From: a virus
Strand: one strand, 5' to 3'
IMG/VR virus record: IMGVR_UViG_3300006926_000015
Span: 1-29,957 of that record
DNA: 29,957 bases
Shown: one piece after another, positions 14,084 to 23,947 of the stretch
Numbering within the stretch: the first letter of the stretch is position 1
Layout of the letters: every line of letters begins with the position of its first letter
Notes under the pieces: generated by a model
Databases searched by the model: none
Seen by the model: only the letters and a program-made list of their open reading frames with translations
What the model was told of the DNA's origin: nothing
Translations under genes and position numbers: made by a program

Positions 14084-14467
14084 CTAAGACCAGAACTGCT
14101 CTATTTTTCTTTCCCACTCATCAATTTCGTCTTGTAAATTGATTAATTGATTTTCTAATTCAGCAACTTCTCGTGGTGTTTCAAGACCAAGTTCATCAAT
14201 GGTTCCAATTAAATCATCTAATAAACTTTCTGCTTCTCCGTGATACTGAGCCATATCAAATCTCACAATATCTCTTGCTTTTACAATTGCAGTTTGTGCT
14301 TTGTCATATTCTTCTTCCACAAATTCTCCCAACCAACCCTGACTGATTTTTTCTTCAATATCATCCATTCTTGACAATGCAATTCTGTATGCTTGCGGAT
14401 GATTTCTCATTTTGATTTTGATACTATCTTTTAAAGTGGTAAAATATTTTGGTGGTATTCGTTTCAT
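14084..14467 (-). CDS. Helical head-module protein, 127 aa
   Basis: The protein starts with a basic region (1-30) followed by acidic helices and ends in a coiled-coil-like stretch (95-127, LENQLINLQDEIDEWERKI). No motif of known function was found. It starts 6 bases after the prohead protease gene and shares its probable transcript. A role in head assembly is inferred only from neighbours. Confidence 0.7.
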   Translation of the reverse strand: MKRIPPKYFTTLKDSIKIKMRNHPQAYRIALSRMDDIEEKISQGWLGEFVEEEYDKAQTAIVKARDIVRFDMAQYHGEAESLLDDLIGTIDELGLETPREVAELENQLINLQDEIDEWERKIEQFWS

Positions 14468-14473
14468 AATTTC

Positions 14474-15079
14474 TTAATTTAATATTTCATTTAGAGCACT
14501 CAATATTTCGTGATCTTTTGGTGTTTCTTTTGTCAATGTTTCTAATCGGTCTACAAAATATCCTTCTATGGAAATTCCTTTTAACTCACCCTCTAAAACT
14601 TTCTCCCAAATTTCATCATTTTCGATTTTCATTTTTACCATCCAAGTTCCTTTTTTTAATTTGTACCCATAAAGATTTGATTTGTCTTGTTCTGGGTCCT
14701 CAATGATCCAACTTTCTGTGGTCAGCACTCCTGAAACTCTTTCTTCGTGCTGATATGTTGCTTTGTGATGATTATTGTATCTCAAATACATTTCACTCGC
14801 TTTTTTTACCGTCTCTTTGGAAAAATAAACATAATACTCACTTTCAGTATTGGGGTCGAAGCGGAAAATATTTTTATCTGGCACAAGTGCCGGCGAAATT
14901 ATTTCACGAGAATATTTATCAATCTTTGACATTGTAAGATTTTTCCTTTGTTTATTAAAGTAAACAAAATCAATTTCTATTGCTGGTGCTGAGACCAAAC
15001 TAATGCAATCAATTGACAATTCAGCATTCTCGTCAGAAATAACCAACTCTGTAATTTTAGTCAATTTCTTTTTTATCAT
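14474..15079 (-). CDS. XkdF-like prohead protease (Peptidase_S78_2)
   Basis: The 201-aa protein matches the XkdF-like serine protease family. Visible blocks are ISLVSAPAIEIDF (26-38), NNHHKATYQHE (102-112) with likely catalytic histidine, ESWIIEDP (122-129), GTWMVKMKI (144-152) and GELKGISIEGYF (164-175), where Ser170 is the likely nucleophile. These proteases cut scaffold and capsid proteins during head maturation. A second ATG at 14932 follows a TACTTTAA motif, but the ISLV-APAIE block is part of the family N-terminus, so the outer start at 15079 is kept. It is the first head gene after the tape measure. Confidence 0.85.
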   Translation of the reverse strand: MIKKKLTKITELVISDENAELSIDCISLVSAPAIEIDFVYFNKQRKNLTMSKIDKYSREIISPALVPDKNIFRFDPNTESEYYVYFSKETVKKASEMYLRYNNHHKATYQHEERVSGVLTTESWIIEDPEQDKSNLYGYKLKKGTWMVKMKIENDEIWEKVLEGELKGISIEGYFVDRLETLTKETPKDHEILSALNEILN

Positions 15080-15114
15080 AATTATTAAAGTATTTTATTC
15101 ATTTATATTTGATT

Positions 15115-17214
15115 TTAAACACTTGCACGTCTTCTAATGTTTGCCAATTGTTCTTGACTATCTGTCATATCATCTGTGACCACATAAGCTTGCGTTGCGC
15201 CTGGTGCCTCTCCACTTCCAAGTTCAAAAGCACCCCCAACCATTTCTGGTGCCAATTCTGCTACTTCTGGTTCTGCATCTCCACCAATTGCTGCACTCAC
15301 ATCAGGTGCCGCACCTTCAGGACCACCCCCACCCCCACCGTCACTTCCACCGTCAGGGGTTTTTGTTGCATATATTTCTTTAACATTCGCATATCCTGCC
15401 ACAAGTGCTGCAGCTGCAGCAATCCCACCAAGAACAGGACCGACAAAAGGAATTGGTGCAAGAGAAGCGAATGCACTTGTTGCTCCCTGCAATGCTGAAA
15501 TTGTTGCTGATGCTGCAGCTGCAGCTTTTCCTGCTTTGCTTTCTTTCCCCATTATTGTGGAAATTCCGTCAAATGCCTGTTTTGCCATATCAACTTTGGC
15601 CTTCATATTGATCTTGGCCATTTTCTTGTCTGCTTTGTCTGCTGCCTTATTTATAGCATCCTCTTTCTTCTTATATTTTTTATTGATCTCAGCAATTATT
15701 TTTTCAAAATTTTCGTGTTCCATTGCTGCAGCAATATCCTTTTCTTTTTGAATTTGCAATTCCATTAAAGCGTGTTCACGAATATTCTCAATGCTTGCCA
15801 AAAGATTTTCTTGCTGTAAATCGTATAAATATTGCTCGTCTTCTAATTTCTTGTCGTATGCTTCTTGCTCTAATATTTTTTGTTCTTCTAACATTTCTGC
15901 ATTTGCCAAATCTTGTTCTAATTTCATCTCAGCAATCTCTGCTTCAACATCCGCACGTTCTGACAATAATGCAGTTAATTCTGCTTGCGCTTCAACATTA
16001 CCCTGATTTAATGCAAGTTCTCTTTCTGCTTCTGAAATTGCAAGATCAGCCATTTCCAATCTGACTGATGCCTGTTCTTCTAAGATTGCTTTCATTTCTT
16101 CAGCTGCAGCTTTTCGTTCTTCAAAAGTTGCACTCTCATCATCCCTTATTCTTTGCTGCATTGCGAGGTCTCTGTCGTATGCTGCAATTTTACTTTCTAA
16201 AATTGCCCTTAATGCGATTGCTTGATTTTGTGCTTCCGCTAATGCACCACTTGCTGCATAAGTTGCTGCAATATCAATTTCAGCAATTCCGTCTGCTGCC
16301 TTAGAAACAATGTCTCCAATCTCTCCAATTGCATCTCCAATATTATTCACAACATCTTTCCCTGCATCAATTGCTGCCTCTGCAACTTCTACCATTGCAT
16401 CTTTTGTTTCAAGTATTCCTGCTCTAAGATTTGTAATTTTACTCACATCTCCTGATCCAAAAATAGAAGTTTCCCAAGCCAACATCAATCCCTGTACTGC
16501 TAATTTGATTGTATAAAATGCCATTTTCAATGGTGTCAATCCAATTGTGATTAATCCCTTCACTACCTTTGTCAATCCGTCAAATCTGTCACTTGATGCG
16601 GTCACCCACTCATAAACATCCACCAAAACATCTGCAACTTGTCCAAAAACATTTGCCACAGTTGATGTGACTTTCTCAATCAAGTCCATTGCCTTCTTAT
16701 TTTTCTTCAATCCCTGCCAAAGAAGTGCAAGTGCTCCAACAATCATCCCAATTCCTAACGCTTTGAATGCACGACCAACCATTTTTGTGGCATTCCCCAT
16801 AAGTTTTGTTGCTAATGTGCCCTTTTTTGTGGCCTTATTTTTCTTCTTTTGTGCTTGTTCCGTCTTTTTAATTGCTTTTTCCAAACTCTTTTCTTCACGA
16901 ACTGCGGTTTTCATCTCTCCATTTAACTCTTTTAAGCCAAGTTTTTCAAGTTTGATTTCATCTTTTGTTGCTTTTATCGCTTTTTCCAACTCAAAAAACC
17001 CCGCTGCACCTGTTTTTGGGGTGTCTCTGAGCTTCGCTTCCATTCCAACCAGGTCTTTTTCCAGATCAATTATCACTTGATTTTGAATATCTAAGTTCTG
17101 ATTTAGATTTGATACATCAGTTTTTGCTTTTTTTAATGAAGTTGCAAAATCATCCGTATCTTTTGTCGCAGTTTTTATGTTGCTTTTGATTGAAATATCT
17201 ATTACTGTACTCAT
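15115..17214 (-). CDS. Tail tape measure protein
   Basis: This 699-aa, mostly helical protein has long coiled-coil regions at about 30-115 and 340-530, a hydrophobic segment near 150-166 (LGIGMIVGALALLWQGL) and a second, Ala/Gly-rich membrane-like region near 570-620 (ASLAPIPFVGPVLGGIAAA). The C-terminus is flexible with a run of glycines near 630. This is the usual design of a tape measure protein, which sets tail length and helps DNA cross the membrane. At about 0.15 nm per residue the tail would be near 105 nm, an estimate. The alanine-rich, GCA-heavy coding creates several long but meaningless frames on the opposite strand. Confidence 0.87.
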   Translation of the reverse strand: MSTVIDISIKSNIKTATKDTDDFATSLKKAKTDVSNLNQNLDIQNQVIIDLEKDLVGMEAKLRDTPKTGAAGFFELEKAIKATKDEIKLEKLGLKELNGEMKTAVREEKSLEKAIKKTEQAQKKKNKATKKGTLATKLMGNATKMVGRAFKALGIGMIVGALALLWQGLKKNKKAMDLIEKVTSTVANVFGQVADVLVDVYEWVTASSDRFDGLTKVVKGLITIGLTPLKMAFYTIKLAVQGLMLAWETSIFGSGDVSKITNLRAGILETKDAMVEVAEAAIDAGKDVVNNIGDAIGEIGDIVSKAADGIAEIDIAATYAASGALAEAQNQAIALRAILESKIAAYDRDLAMQQRIRDDESATFEERKAAAEEMKAILEEQASVRLEMADLAISEAERELALNQGNVEAQAELTALLSERADVEAEIAEMKLEQDLANAEMLEEQKILEQEAYDKKLEDEQYLYDLQQENLLASIENIREHALMELQIQKEKDIAAAMEHENFEKIIAEINKKYKKKEDAINKAADKADKKMAKINMKAKVDMAKQAFDGISTIMGKESKAGKAAAAASATISALQGATSAFASLAPIPFVGPVLGGIAAAAALVAGYANVKEIYATKTPDGGSDGGGGGGPEGAAPDVSAAIGGDAEPEVAELAPEMVGGAFELGSGEAPGATQAYVVTDDMTDSQEQLANIRRRASV

Positions 17215-17217
17215 AAT

Positions 17218-18078
17218 TTAAAGATTTGTCCTTGTTTCATTAATATTCATTACTGCGTGGTGTAAAACTTCTTGTTCTTCGCACCCTGTAATCCATAATT
17301 GCACGTCTCCATAAACAGTATCTTCCCCTTCTCCTGTCGTATATTGAATAAACACAAAAGAACTGTCACAAAATTCTCCACCATTGCAAATTTCAACAGG
17401 TTCTCCAATACAAATTGTGGCCTCTCCGTCGTTATTTACCCAAATTGCCCCACTATTTTTATAAAATTTATAAGCACCACCTGATTTAAGATAGGATGTC
17501 ATTGTGATCTCAAATCCAACTATGGAATTTGTCTGCAAAACCAAGTCTCCCCTACCATTTATTTTCATAATTGTGGGTGTCGCATCACTTGTAACTCCTG
17601 TAAATTGAATTTGTGATGCTTGTGCATAACCATTTAATCTCAATGGACTTTCAAAATCAAAAACTCCTGCCCCCTGCATCACTTCTCCCTGTCGTAAGAT
17701 TTTTCCTTCAAGCCCAGAAATATTTGCTTCATCAATATAGTCAGAAATATCATTTCCTTTGCCTGTTATAATTCCATTTTGAACTCCCCTTCCTATGTGA
17801 TTTTCTGATCCATTAATTTCATTGTAATAACTACCTTCTTTGACTTCATTCAAAACTCCTGCAATTGCATTTCCCAACTTGATTGTAGTTTTCATTAAAG
17901 TGCCAAGATTTTGTGCTGGAAACGCCTCACAAATATTTGTAGTTGGGTTCCATTTATAACCATAGGCCTCACAACTACTTTGATTGGGGGCACAGTTCAC
18001 ATTTCCGTCAGTAAAAATTACTTGCCCTGTTTCTGTCGTATGGCTCGGTTTTATATTTTGTCCTCTTTTGAATTTCAT
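17218..18078 (-). CDS. Tail fibre/tip-associated protein candidate
   Basis: The 286-aa protein has an N-terminal Cys block in which CEAYGYKWNPTTNICEAF (about 34-51) recalls segments of tail fibre proteins in flavobacterial phages. A Gly/Asn-rich stretch with GRGVQNGIITGKGNDIS (97-113) looks beta-helical, and the C-terminal half is beta-rich. It lies between the large tail-tip protein and the tape measure; its ATG overlaps the upstream stop as TAATG. A receptor-contacting role is plausible but not shown. Confidence 0.6.
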   Translation of the reverse strand: MKFKRGQNIKPSHTTETGQVIFTDGNVNCAPNQSSCEAYGYKWNPTTNICEAFPAQNLGTLMKTTIKLGNAIAGVLNEVKEGSYYNEINGSENHIGRGVQNGIITGKGNDISDYIDEANISGLEGKILRQGEVMQGAGVFDFESPLRLNGYAQASQIQFTGVTSDATPTIMKINGRGDLVLQTNSIVGFEITMTSYLKSGGAYKFYKNSGAIWVNNDGEATICIGEPVEICNGGEFCDSSFVFIQYTTGEGEDTVYGDVQLWITGCEEQEVLHHAVMNINETRTNL

Positions 18079-21000
18079 TATGTTATAAGTATTAATTCAA
18101 CTGATGCCAACCTATCTGAATTGTATTTAATTTTGTTCACTCTGTATTCTCTATTTTTTACGAATACTGTATCGTAAAATGAAAATTCCTCTATGTCTTG
18201 CGGTGTCAATGCCATTTTCAATTTCAATACTCTCACATCAGGGTTGTATAATTCATTATAATATGGTGCCCAATAAGTATTGAAAAGGTTGTTCACAGTT
18301 GGACTTCCAACAGGATTTACTAATGGACATTCTCCAAAGTTTAAATCAATAGTATTCCCTGTTGTCGGACATTCACTTAGGTGCGTCATTTGTCCATAGA
18401 CAACTGATAGCATTTGAACCCACCCACCCCATAAAAGGAACACTAATGTTATTCCTGGTGGCATTGGCTTCAATCCATTGTCATAAAGTATTCTTGGTTT
18501 ATTGTCAAATGGTTGAAATTCTGTGCCTTCATCATTTGCCGAATAAATGTGAGAAACAATAAAATCTGGGTGGATCATAGAAAGTGGTGCCACCAAAGTT
18601 GGTGCGAATGGTTTGGCTGTAATTTTTTTCTCTCCTGTCAAGATACTGAAAAACTGACTTCCTGCCTCATAAGTTTTGTCTCCATAGTAATATCCTGCAA
18701 GTGCTTTTTGATATACTGAAAGTCTATAATCCTTCTCGTCGTGGTCATATCCAAAAATTGTTCTTTTTGGAATTTTATTTAATGGTTCGTGCTTGATATT
18801 TTTTAGATCAACTTTCTGCGTCCAATCCCATTTCCTACTATTTGGATTGTCAATAAAAATGTCATTATATGGCTCAATCACTAAATGGTTTGGTCTTGAT
18901 GCATCAGGCATTGTAACTAAATTAAACATTTCTTTTAGGCCAGCCCAAAAATCATATTGTTTCATTTGTCCTCTTAGTCCCTGCATTAAGAAATCCATTG
19001 TTGATTGACCACCACTAATTTGAAAGAACTGAACATTTTTTTCATCTACATTGTAAATGTCTTTATAAGAGGACCAAGCCCAAGTAGTAACATCCGTATT
19101 GTTTGACAAATGTATTCCACCACATCCTGCTGATTTTCTAAATTCCCAACGGATTAAATCATTTTCTTGACAAACAATAGCATACATAGAACTACTTGCG
19201 TTTCCTGCTCCACATTCGTGATTTACACTTGGCAAAAGTGTGCAATCATTTCTTTGGTCCCAACAACTTGTAGTCGGCGTGGAACTTGGATGCATACTGT
19301 CATTGAAACTAATTGCTCCCGTATGTTCTACCACATTAAGCCCTGAAATAAAATCAGTTCTCACAACTCTCCATTCCCCTTCTGTATTATGATGAGTTCG
19401 TTTAAAACGTGGCACTCCCATTCCTATAACAGTAGTGTCATTGTATTGAATTTCCATAACTCCTGTGATAGGATCATAATAAGTATATTGGGTTCCTGCT
19501 GGGTTTTCATTGACCATATTTGGCATATTCCATTGAACCCAAGCACCTGGTGCTGTTGAACTTCCCCCTGTTGAACTTGATGCACTCCCAATCACATCAG
19601 GACTTAATACAGTAAATGTTGCTGCAAGACTTTGACTTGCTGCACCCCAATTAAAGTCCATAAATAATTTCTTAAAATAAGCACCATTTAAAAAATTACT
19701 CTCATAAGTGAACGGTGTCACTTCAAACATTTTGTCTAATAAATATTTGCAATTCACAAATGGTCTGCACATACTTTCAAACCCCATTGCAGCAATTGTG
19801 TCAGCTGGGTTTGTGATCTGAAATAGTTGAAAAGTACCCGTCCAATTTTGAACAGGATATTTCATAACATTTGTATTGTTCACTCCGAGTGCTGGATCAT
19901 AAGCAAAACTATTTACATTTAGTGGGGTTGTCAATGGAATACCTACTGTATCATCCCAACTATCCTGAATGGTGTCCCAATCATAATTGTGACCGAGTTC
20001 CATAAAATCTAATTCTCCGATTGTTGATGCTTTCAAATAATCACAAAATGTAGTTGGCTCAGAATAAAGATTTATATTATAACTCACTTGCTGGTCTTTC
20101 TCTTGCACATTTATCAACTTCATCCACCCCTCAAAAATTGTGACTGTATCATCTTTAATTAATGCTTTCGTTTTGGCAAAAGGATTGAATACATAGGGGT
20201 CGTGATTTTGTGTTCTTGTCACATCAAAATAATGTGAGAAAATTATGTTGTTTCTTTTAGTTGCTGGTATTAAAAAACTTTTACTGTAACTCGCAATCTT
20301 CTCATCTACATTTGTGAAGTTATCAACTGACAAATTAAGTGGAATACTCTCATCTTTATATAAATCCAAAATTACTTGTCCGTCTGTAAGATAAGTTGTA
20401 ACTGAACCTGATGCTTGAACTGGATTGTTTCTGATAAGACCGTCAGGTTGGTACTGGTCAATAGTTGGATTGTTCCTGTCAGGATAGTGGTGGGTTGAAG
20501 AAACCAAACTCACTTTTGTGATGTCTATTGTATTTCCTGCACCACCCTCTGATTGAAAAGACAATTGTAAAACTTCCAAATTTGATTGTGCTATAAAATC
20601 TTGATAGTATCTTTGGCCTGGTGTCGTCCAAACTGACAATGGATTTCCAACCATTTTTCCTGTCTCTGCATCAACCCAACCTTCTCCACCCTGCAACATT
20701 CCATTTCTACCACCGCATTGTTGCATTGTTCTTTCCCCTTCTTGAAATTCAAACCCACCTGTTATTCCTAATCTTAAATTTGATTTGTCAGGGTCTCCGC
20801 TGTAATCATCAATCGTAACCAACACTCTATAAGAATTTCCTGCTTGCAACTGATCTACTTTTGTTGCGACCGCATTTAAAGTATTTACTTCTCCTGTTTG
20901 AGTTGCATCCAATTTTAAACTTCCTGTTGCTGTGCTTGGTGGATTGGAAACATTGCTTGAACATATTGCATTCCATAAACCAATCGGCAATGAATTGTCC

Positions 21001-21248
21001 ATTAAACGTGGAATTGTAGAAGCAAATCCTGATGCTATTGCATCAACTGTAAGATTTGTATTTAGTCCCTGATTGAATGTTGGATTTCCTAAAAATTGAG
21101 TTCCCTGATTTGGAATTTGATAAGGCACAGGACCACCATCATTTAGGATTCCATTTCCATTTCCTGTTCCACCCCCTGTGGTATTGGGTCCTGTATAAGA
21201 AAAATATCCGTCATAAATTTGTGGAAAAATTATCAGTTGTATTGCCAT
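18078..21248 (-). CDS. Large tail-tip/baseplate protein with carbohydrate-binding-like N-terminus
   Basis: At 1056 aa this is the largest product. Residues 1-50 are Gly/Asn-rich. Residues about 52-255 read like a jelly-roll carbohydrate-binding module: an NPTFNQG start, YRVLVTIDDYSG in the middle, and TPGQRYYQDFIAQ and GNTIDITKVSLVSS at the end. From about 290 onward the protein contains LYKDESIPLNLSVDNFTN and YSKSFLIPATKRN, patterns I associate with baseplate or tail-hub proteins of Bacteroidota phages. It is TAATG-coupled to the fibre-like gene and follows the 517-aa tail gene by two bases. It may join tail tip structure with host glycan recognition. Confidence 0.72.
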   Translation of the reverse strand: MAIQLIIFPQIYDGYFSYTGPNTTGGGTGNGNGILNDGGPVPYQIPNQGTQFLGNPTFNQGLNTNLTVDAIASGFASTIPRLMDNSLPIGLWNAICSSNVSNPPSTATGSLKLDATQTGEVNTLNAVATKVDQLQAGNSYRVLVTIDDYSGDPDKSNLRLGITGGFEFQEGERTMQQCGGRNGMLQGGEGWVDAETGKMVGNPLSVWTTPGQRYYQDFIAQSNLEVLQLSFQSEGGAGNTIDITKVSLVSSTHHYPDRNNPTIDQYQPDGLIRNNPVQASGSVTTYLTDGQVILDLYKDESIPLNLSVDNFTNVDEKIASYSKSFLIPATKRNNIIFSHYFDVTRTQNHDPYVFNPFAKTKALIKDDTVTIFEGWMKLINVQEKDQQVSYNINLYSEPTTFCDYLKASTIGELDFMELGHNYDWDTIQDSWDDTVGIPLTTPLNVNSFAYDPALGVNNTNVMKYPVQNWTGTFQLFQITNPADTIAAMGFESMCRPFVNCKYLLDKMFEVTPFTYESNFLNGAYFKKLFMDFNWGAASQSLAATFTVLSPDVIGSASSSTGGSSTAPGAWVQWNMPNMVNENPAGTQYTYYDPITGVMEIQYNDTTVIGMGVPRFKRTHHNTEGEWRVVRTDFISGLNVVEHTGAISFNDSMHPSSTPTTSCWDQRNDCTLLPSVNHECGAGNASSSMYAIVCQENDLIRWEFRKSAGCGGIHLSNNTDVTTWAWSSYKDIYNVDEKNVQFFQISGGQSTMDFLMQGLRGQMKQYDFWAGLKEMFNLVTMPDASRPNHLVIEPYNDIFIDNPNSRKWDWTQKVDLKNIKHEPLNKIPKRTIFGYDHDEKDYRLSVYQKALAGYYYGDKTYEAGSQFFSILTGEKKITAKPFAPTLVAPLSMIHPDFIVSHIYSANDEGTEFQPFDNKPRILYDNGLKPMPPGITLVFLLWGGWVQMLSVVYGQMTHLSECPTTGNTIDLNFGECPLVNPVGSPTVNNLFNTYWAPYYNELYNPDVRVLKLKMALTPQDIEEFSFYDTVFVKNREYRVNKIKYNSDRLASVELILIT

Positions 21249-21250
21249 AT

Positions 21251-22804
21251 TTACGCCCTTTGAATATTAGTTGGTTTGCTCTTATTTACTTTGAATTTAT
21301 ATTTTATTAATCCGTCATTTGCAGTTGTTTTTTTGGTATATGATTTTGAACCAACTGTAACTCCCTCAATGTATTTATGAATATAGTTTGCATAAGAAAA
21401 TGCCAATTGCGGTTCGTCATCATTCCATTGGTGGATGATGTAAACATCAGAACTTGTAAATAATTCTTCTAACCACGCTGCGGTTTCTTGATCTATATAA
21501 TCTGTGTTTAAATCAACACTCTCCTTTGTTTTGTTTATGAATATTTTGTCTCCGCCTAAATGGTCGTATGGGTTCCAAAATTGTTCATTCCAAGTTCCGC
21601 CCAATTGAGAATATGTGACGCCTTTGGTTTTCCATTTGTGAACGTTTTTCTTTGTGAATGTGTAATAGTCCCAAGTTCCCATTCTATTTAGCCAAGTCAA
21701 TCTGACGCTTTCAAAATTGTGACAATCATCTGAAATTATTTCAAAATTGTATCTTCTGCTGAGTGGTCGAAATCCCTCTCCCTCATTATCTTCTGATGCG
21801 AATACATCATAGCTAACGGCACTTGCTGGCCAAGTTTGATTTCGCCCTTTCATATTTGCAAGCCCGTGTCCAAAGTAAACTAAATTTGTAGCAACATCAA
21901 TATGTATTGGGTGCTCTGCGCCACCATTGACGTGAGTGTTTTCATACCAATTGGATTGGACTATTGCGCCTGTCACATCAAAAAATTCAAGTGCAATTCC
22001 TGGAACCCAATTGTCAAGTCCTGGATAGGCCCAATCTGGCATTGTTTCAATGTCATAAAACCCACTATTTTTAGGACTTTCAACTTTTAAAAGATTAAAG
22101 AACGCTACGGTGCCATAATCATTTTCTCTAATCTTTTGTTTGACAGGCATATTAGTAACGAACCTACCACCCTCAGCACTTCCTGCTGTGCCTCTTATTA
22201 TATAATCTCCTGAACCGTCTTCATAATTAAAATCTTGTGGATTGTAACCAATGTAATTTTGCACCCCATTTCCTGTCGGATCAGAACTTGTGAGTGGATT
22301 TGTATTTGATAAAACTCCATTGAAAACAAAATTCTCATTGATGAACGCTGTTTGCGACCAATCTTTTTCTATATTACCTGTTGCTGTGTTTAAAAATTCA
22401 ATTCCAAAATCAACTAAATATGTGTGCATATTATGGCGATTGGTACAAAACCTATCAATCAAATGTATTGCGTGAGGTTTTGAATTTGTGTATGGAACTT
22501 GCTTGAACGTGGAAAAATTATTTGGGTGGTCAATGTCAGTTCCTCGTCTTCCCTGATAAGTTGGTTTTGCATAACTTTCTATAATTGTTCCAATATCAAA
22601 TATTCCAACTCCTGCTGCATTTGGACTTGTTTTTAAAGTTGCTAAGACTGACCAATTTGCTAAACTCTTTCCACCCCAAATTGAACATAAGAATTTTACA
22701 TTGCTTTCATTCAAAACTGTATTCTGAGAAGCTATTGTGTAAACAATGTTTTGCCCTACGCATAGGAATTGAAATAATGGTTGCTGTACTATTGTGAGTG
22801 CCAT
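21251..22804 (-). CDS. Tail protein (distal tail/baseplate candidate), 517 aa
   Basis: The 517-aa protein is rich in beta strands and aromatic residues, begins with LTIVQQPLFQFLCVGQNIVYT, and has a middle part with SDDCHNFESVRLTWLNRMGTW (first 20 residues only are quoted elsewhere as a strand-turn block) near 345-366. It lies between a gp10-like tail completion gene and the 1056-aa tail-tip gene, which points to a distal tail or baseplate ring component. No enzymatic motif is visible. I recognise the type from Bacteroidota phage tail modules but cannot give a family name. Confidence 0.65.
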   Translation of the reverse strand: MALTIVQQPLFQFLCVGQNIVYTIASQNTVLNESNVKFLCSIWGGKSLANWSVLATLKTSPNAAGVGIFDIGTIIESYAKPTYQGRRGTDIDHPNNFSTFKQVPYTNSKPHAIHLIDRFCTNRHNMHTYLVDFGIEFLNTATGNIEKDWSQTAFINENFVFNGVLSNTNPLTSSDPTGNGVQNYIGYNPQDFNYEDGSGDYIIRGTAGSAEGGRFVTNMPVKQKIRENDYGTVAFFNLLKVESPKNSGFYDIETMPDWAYPGLDNWVPGIALEFFDVTGAIVQSNWYENTHVNGGAEHPIHIDVATNLVYFGHGLANMKGRNQTWPASAVSYDVFASEDNEGEGFRPLSRRYNFEIISDDCHNFESVRLTWLNRMGTWDYYTFTKKNVHKWKTKGVTYSQLGGTWNEQFWNPYDHLGGDKIFINKTKESVDLNTDYIDQETAAWLEELFTSSDVYIIHQWNDDEPQLAFSYANYIHKYIEGVTVGSKSYTKKTTANDGLIKYKFKVNKSKPTNIQRA

Positions 22805-22810
22805 ATCTTT

Positions 22811-23395
22811 TTATTTTGTGATTATTTTCATTTCTCTGTCAAAATCATCTTTGAATGCAACTCCATAACCTTCATCTAATTTTTTTATTCCATTCATAAT
22901 TGCGTTTTGAAAAAAACTTATTCCGTGCATTCCTTTTATATAAATTGCCCTGCTTATTAAAAATGTCAATGATTTATCTGTGATATATTGACCACCTCTA
23001 TTTCCTGCTGATTTCCATTCTTTTAGAACTCTACCTTTCAGTCCTTTGGTTTTTATCCACTTGTATATGCCTTTCCTCAATCCACCACCACCTGATTTTC
23101 CAAATTGATATGGACTGTCTTTCCGTTTGCCTTCATAAGTTATATACCACCTACGACCACCATAAGATTGGTCTGCTATGGTTCCCCCCTTCCCCTTAAC
23201 TCCTTTGTCTTGGAAATTTCCATAATCAGCCATTTTAAAAAAAACTGTGATCTCTCCTTTGCTTGGCACAATATCATAATCAATAGTGCCTTCCAATTTC
23301 GTGGAACCTTTTTTGGTTTTTAGATTGCTCTTTGCCTCTGCAACTATTTCTCTTGCAATACTTTCCAAATACTTTTCTTGCTCAATGGTAAGCAT
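22811..23395 (-). CDS. HK97 gp10-like tail completion protein candidate
   Basis: The 194-aa protein has the general layout of gp10-like or neck/tail-completion proteins: an N-terminal helix with EQEKYLESIAREIVAEAKSN (3-22), a beta segment with YGNFQDKGVKGKGG (73-86) and a helical C-terminus. The Y-F-DKGVKGKGG stretch is characteristic of tail-completion-like proteins in Bacteroidota phages as I remember them. It starts 3 bases after the stop of the 168-aa gene. Function is inferred from pattern and position. Confidence 0.6.
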   Translation of the reverse strand: MLTIEQEKYLESIAREIVAEAKSNLKTKKGSTKLEGTIDYDIVPSKGEITVFFKMADYGNFQDKGVKGKGGTIADQSYGGRRWYITYEGKRKDSPYQFGKSGGGGLRKGIYKWIKTKGLKGRVLKEWKSAGNRGGQYITDKSLTFLISRAIYIKGMHGISFFQNAIMNGIKKLDEGYGVAFKDDFDREMKIITK

Positions 23396-23398
23396 TTT

Positions 23399-23905
23399 TT
23401 AGCTTGGCTCTATTTCAGTTGATGCAACAAATATTTCAATATCAACATCTTCTGTTTCATTGGCATTGTTAATTTCAATATAAGAAACATTTTGCAAAGC
23501 ATCAACATAATTCGGTGCTGCACTTGAACCAAGTGTTCCAGCTGAACAATCCCAAATCATTGTGCTTTGTCTTGGTTCTAATTGTACTCTGTAACTGTTC
23601 GCCCCCTCTGCGTCCTCACATTGACTTTCCAATCCATTTCCAACAAATGCACATTCTATTGTGTGTGTTGAACTTAAATTTGTAACTCTGACATATATTG
23701 CATTTGTGTATGCAAATTGAGAATACTTAATTGCTGATGCTGGGGTTGATCCAAAGTTTGCAATTTTTGTTGTCGCTGTTGCAAGGCAAGTTTTTACATC
23801 AGATGAAGTTTGTGTAACTCCTGTAATGGAACAAACATTTGTACTTCCTCTCACGCTTCCATTTAACGTGATACTTTCTGTGACGGTGCTCGTTAGTGTG
23901 GCCAT
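23399..23905 (-). CDS. Hypothetical virion protein, 168 aa, beta-rich
   Basis: The protein is Thr/Ser/Asn-rich and almost wholly beta, starting with a SITLNGSVRGS block (residues 11-21) and containing IYVRVTNLSSTHTIECAF (70-87). Such composition is typical for tail tube, decoration or head-tail joining proteins. It could be an alternative to the 188-aa product at 11294-11860 as the major tail protein, since it lies in the tail module. No signal peptide is present. Confidence 0.6.
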   Translation of the reverse strand: MATLTSTVTESITLNGSVRGSTNVCSITGVTQTSSDVKTCLATATTKIANFGSTPASAIKYSQFAYTNAIYVRVTNLSSTHTIECAFVGNGLESQCEDAEGANSYRVQLEPRQSTMIWDCSAGTLGSSAAPNYVDALQNVSYIEINNANETEDVDIEIFVASTEIEPS

Positions 23906-23947
23906 AATTTTGATTTTTTATTTTAATCTATTTTTAATTCTTTTGTC

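Noticed and set aside
16667-17080. Plus-strand frame of 137 codons
   Set aside because: It is the reverse complement of Ala/Lys-rich coiled-coil coding in the tape measure gene, which often leaves the opposite frame open.
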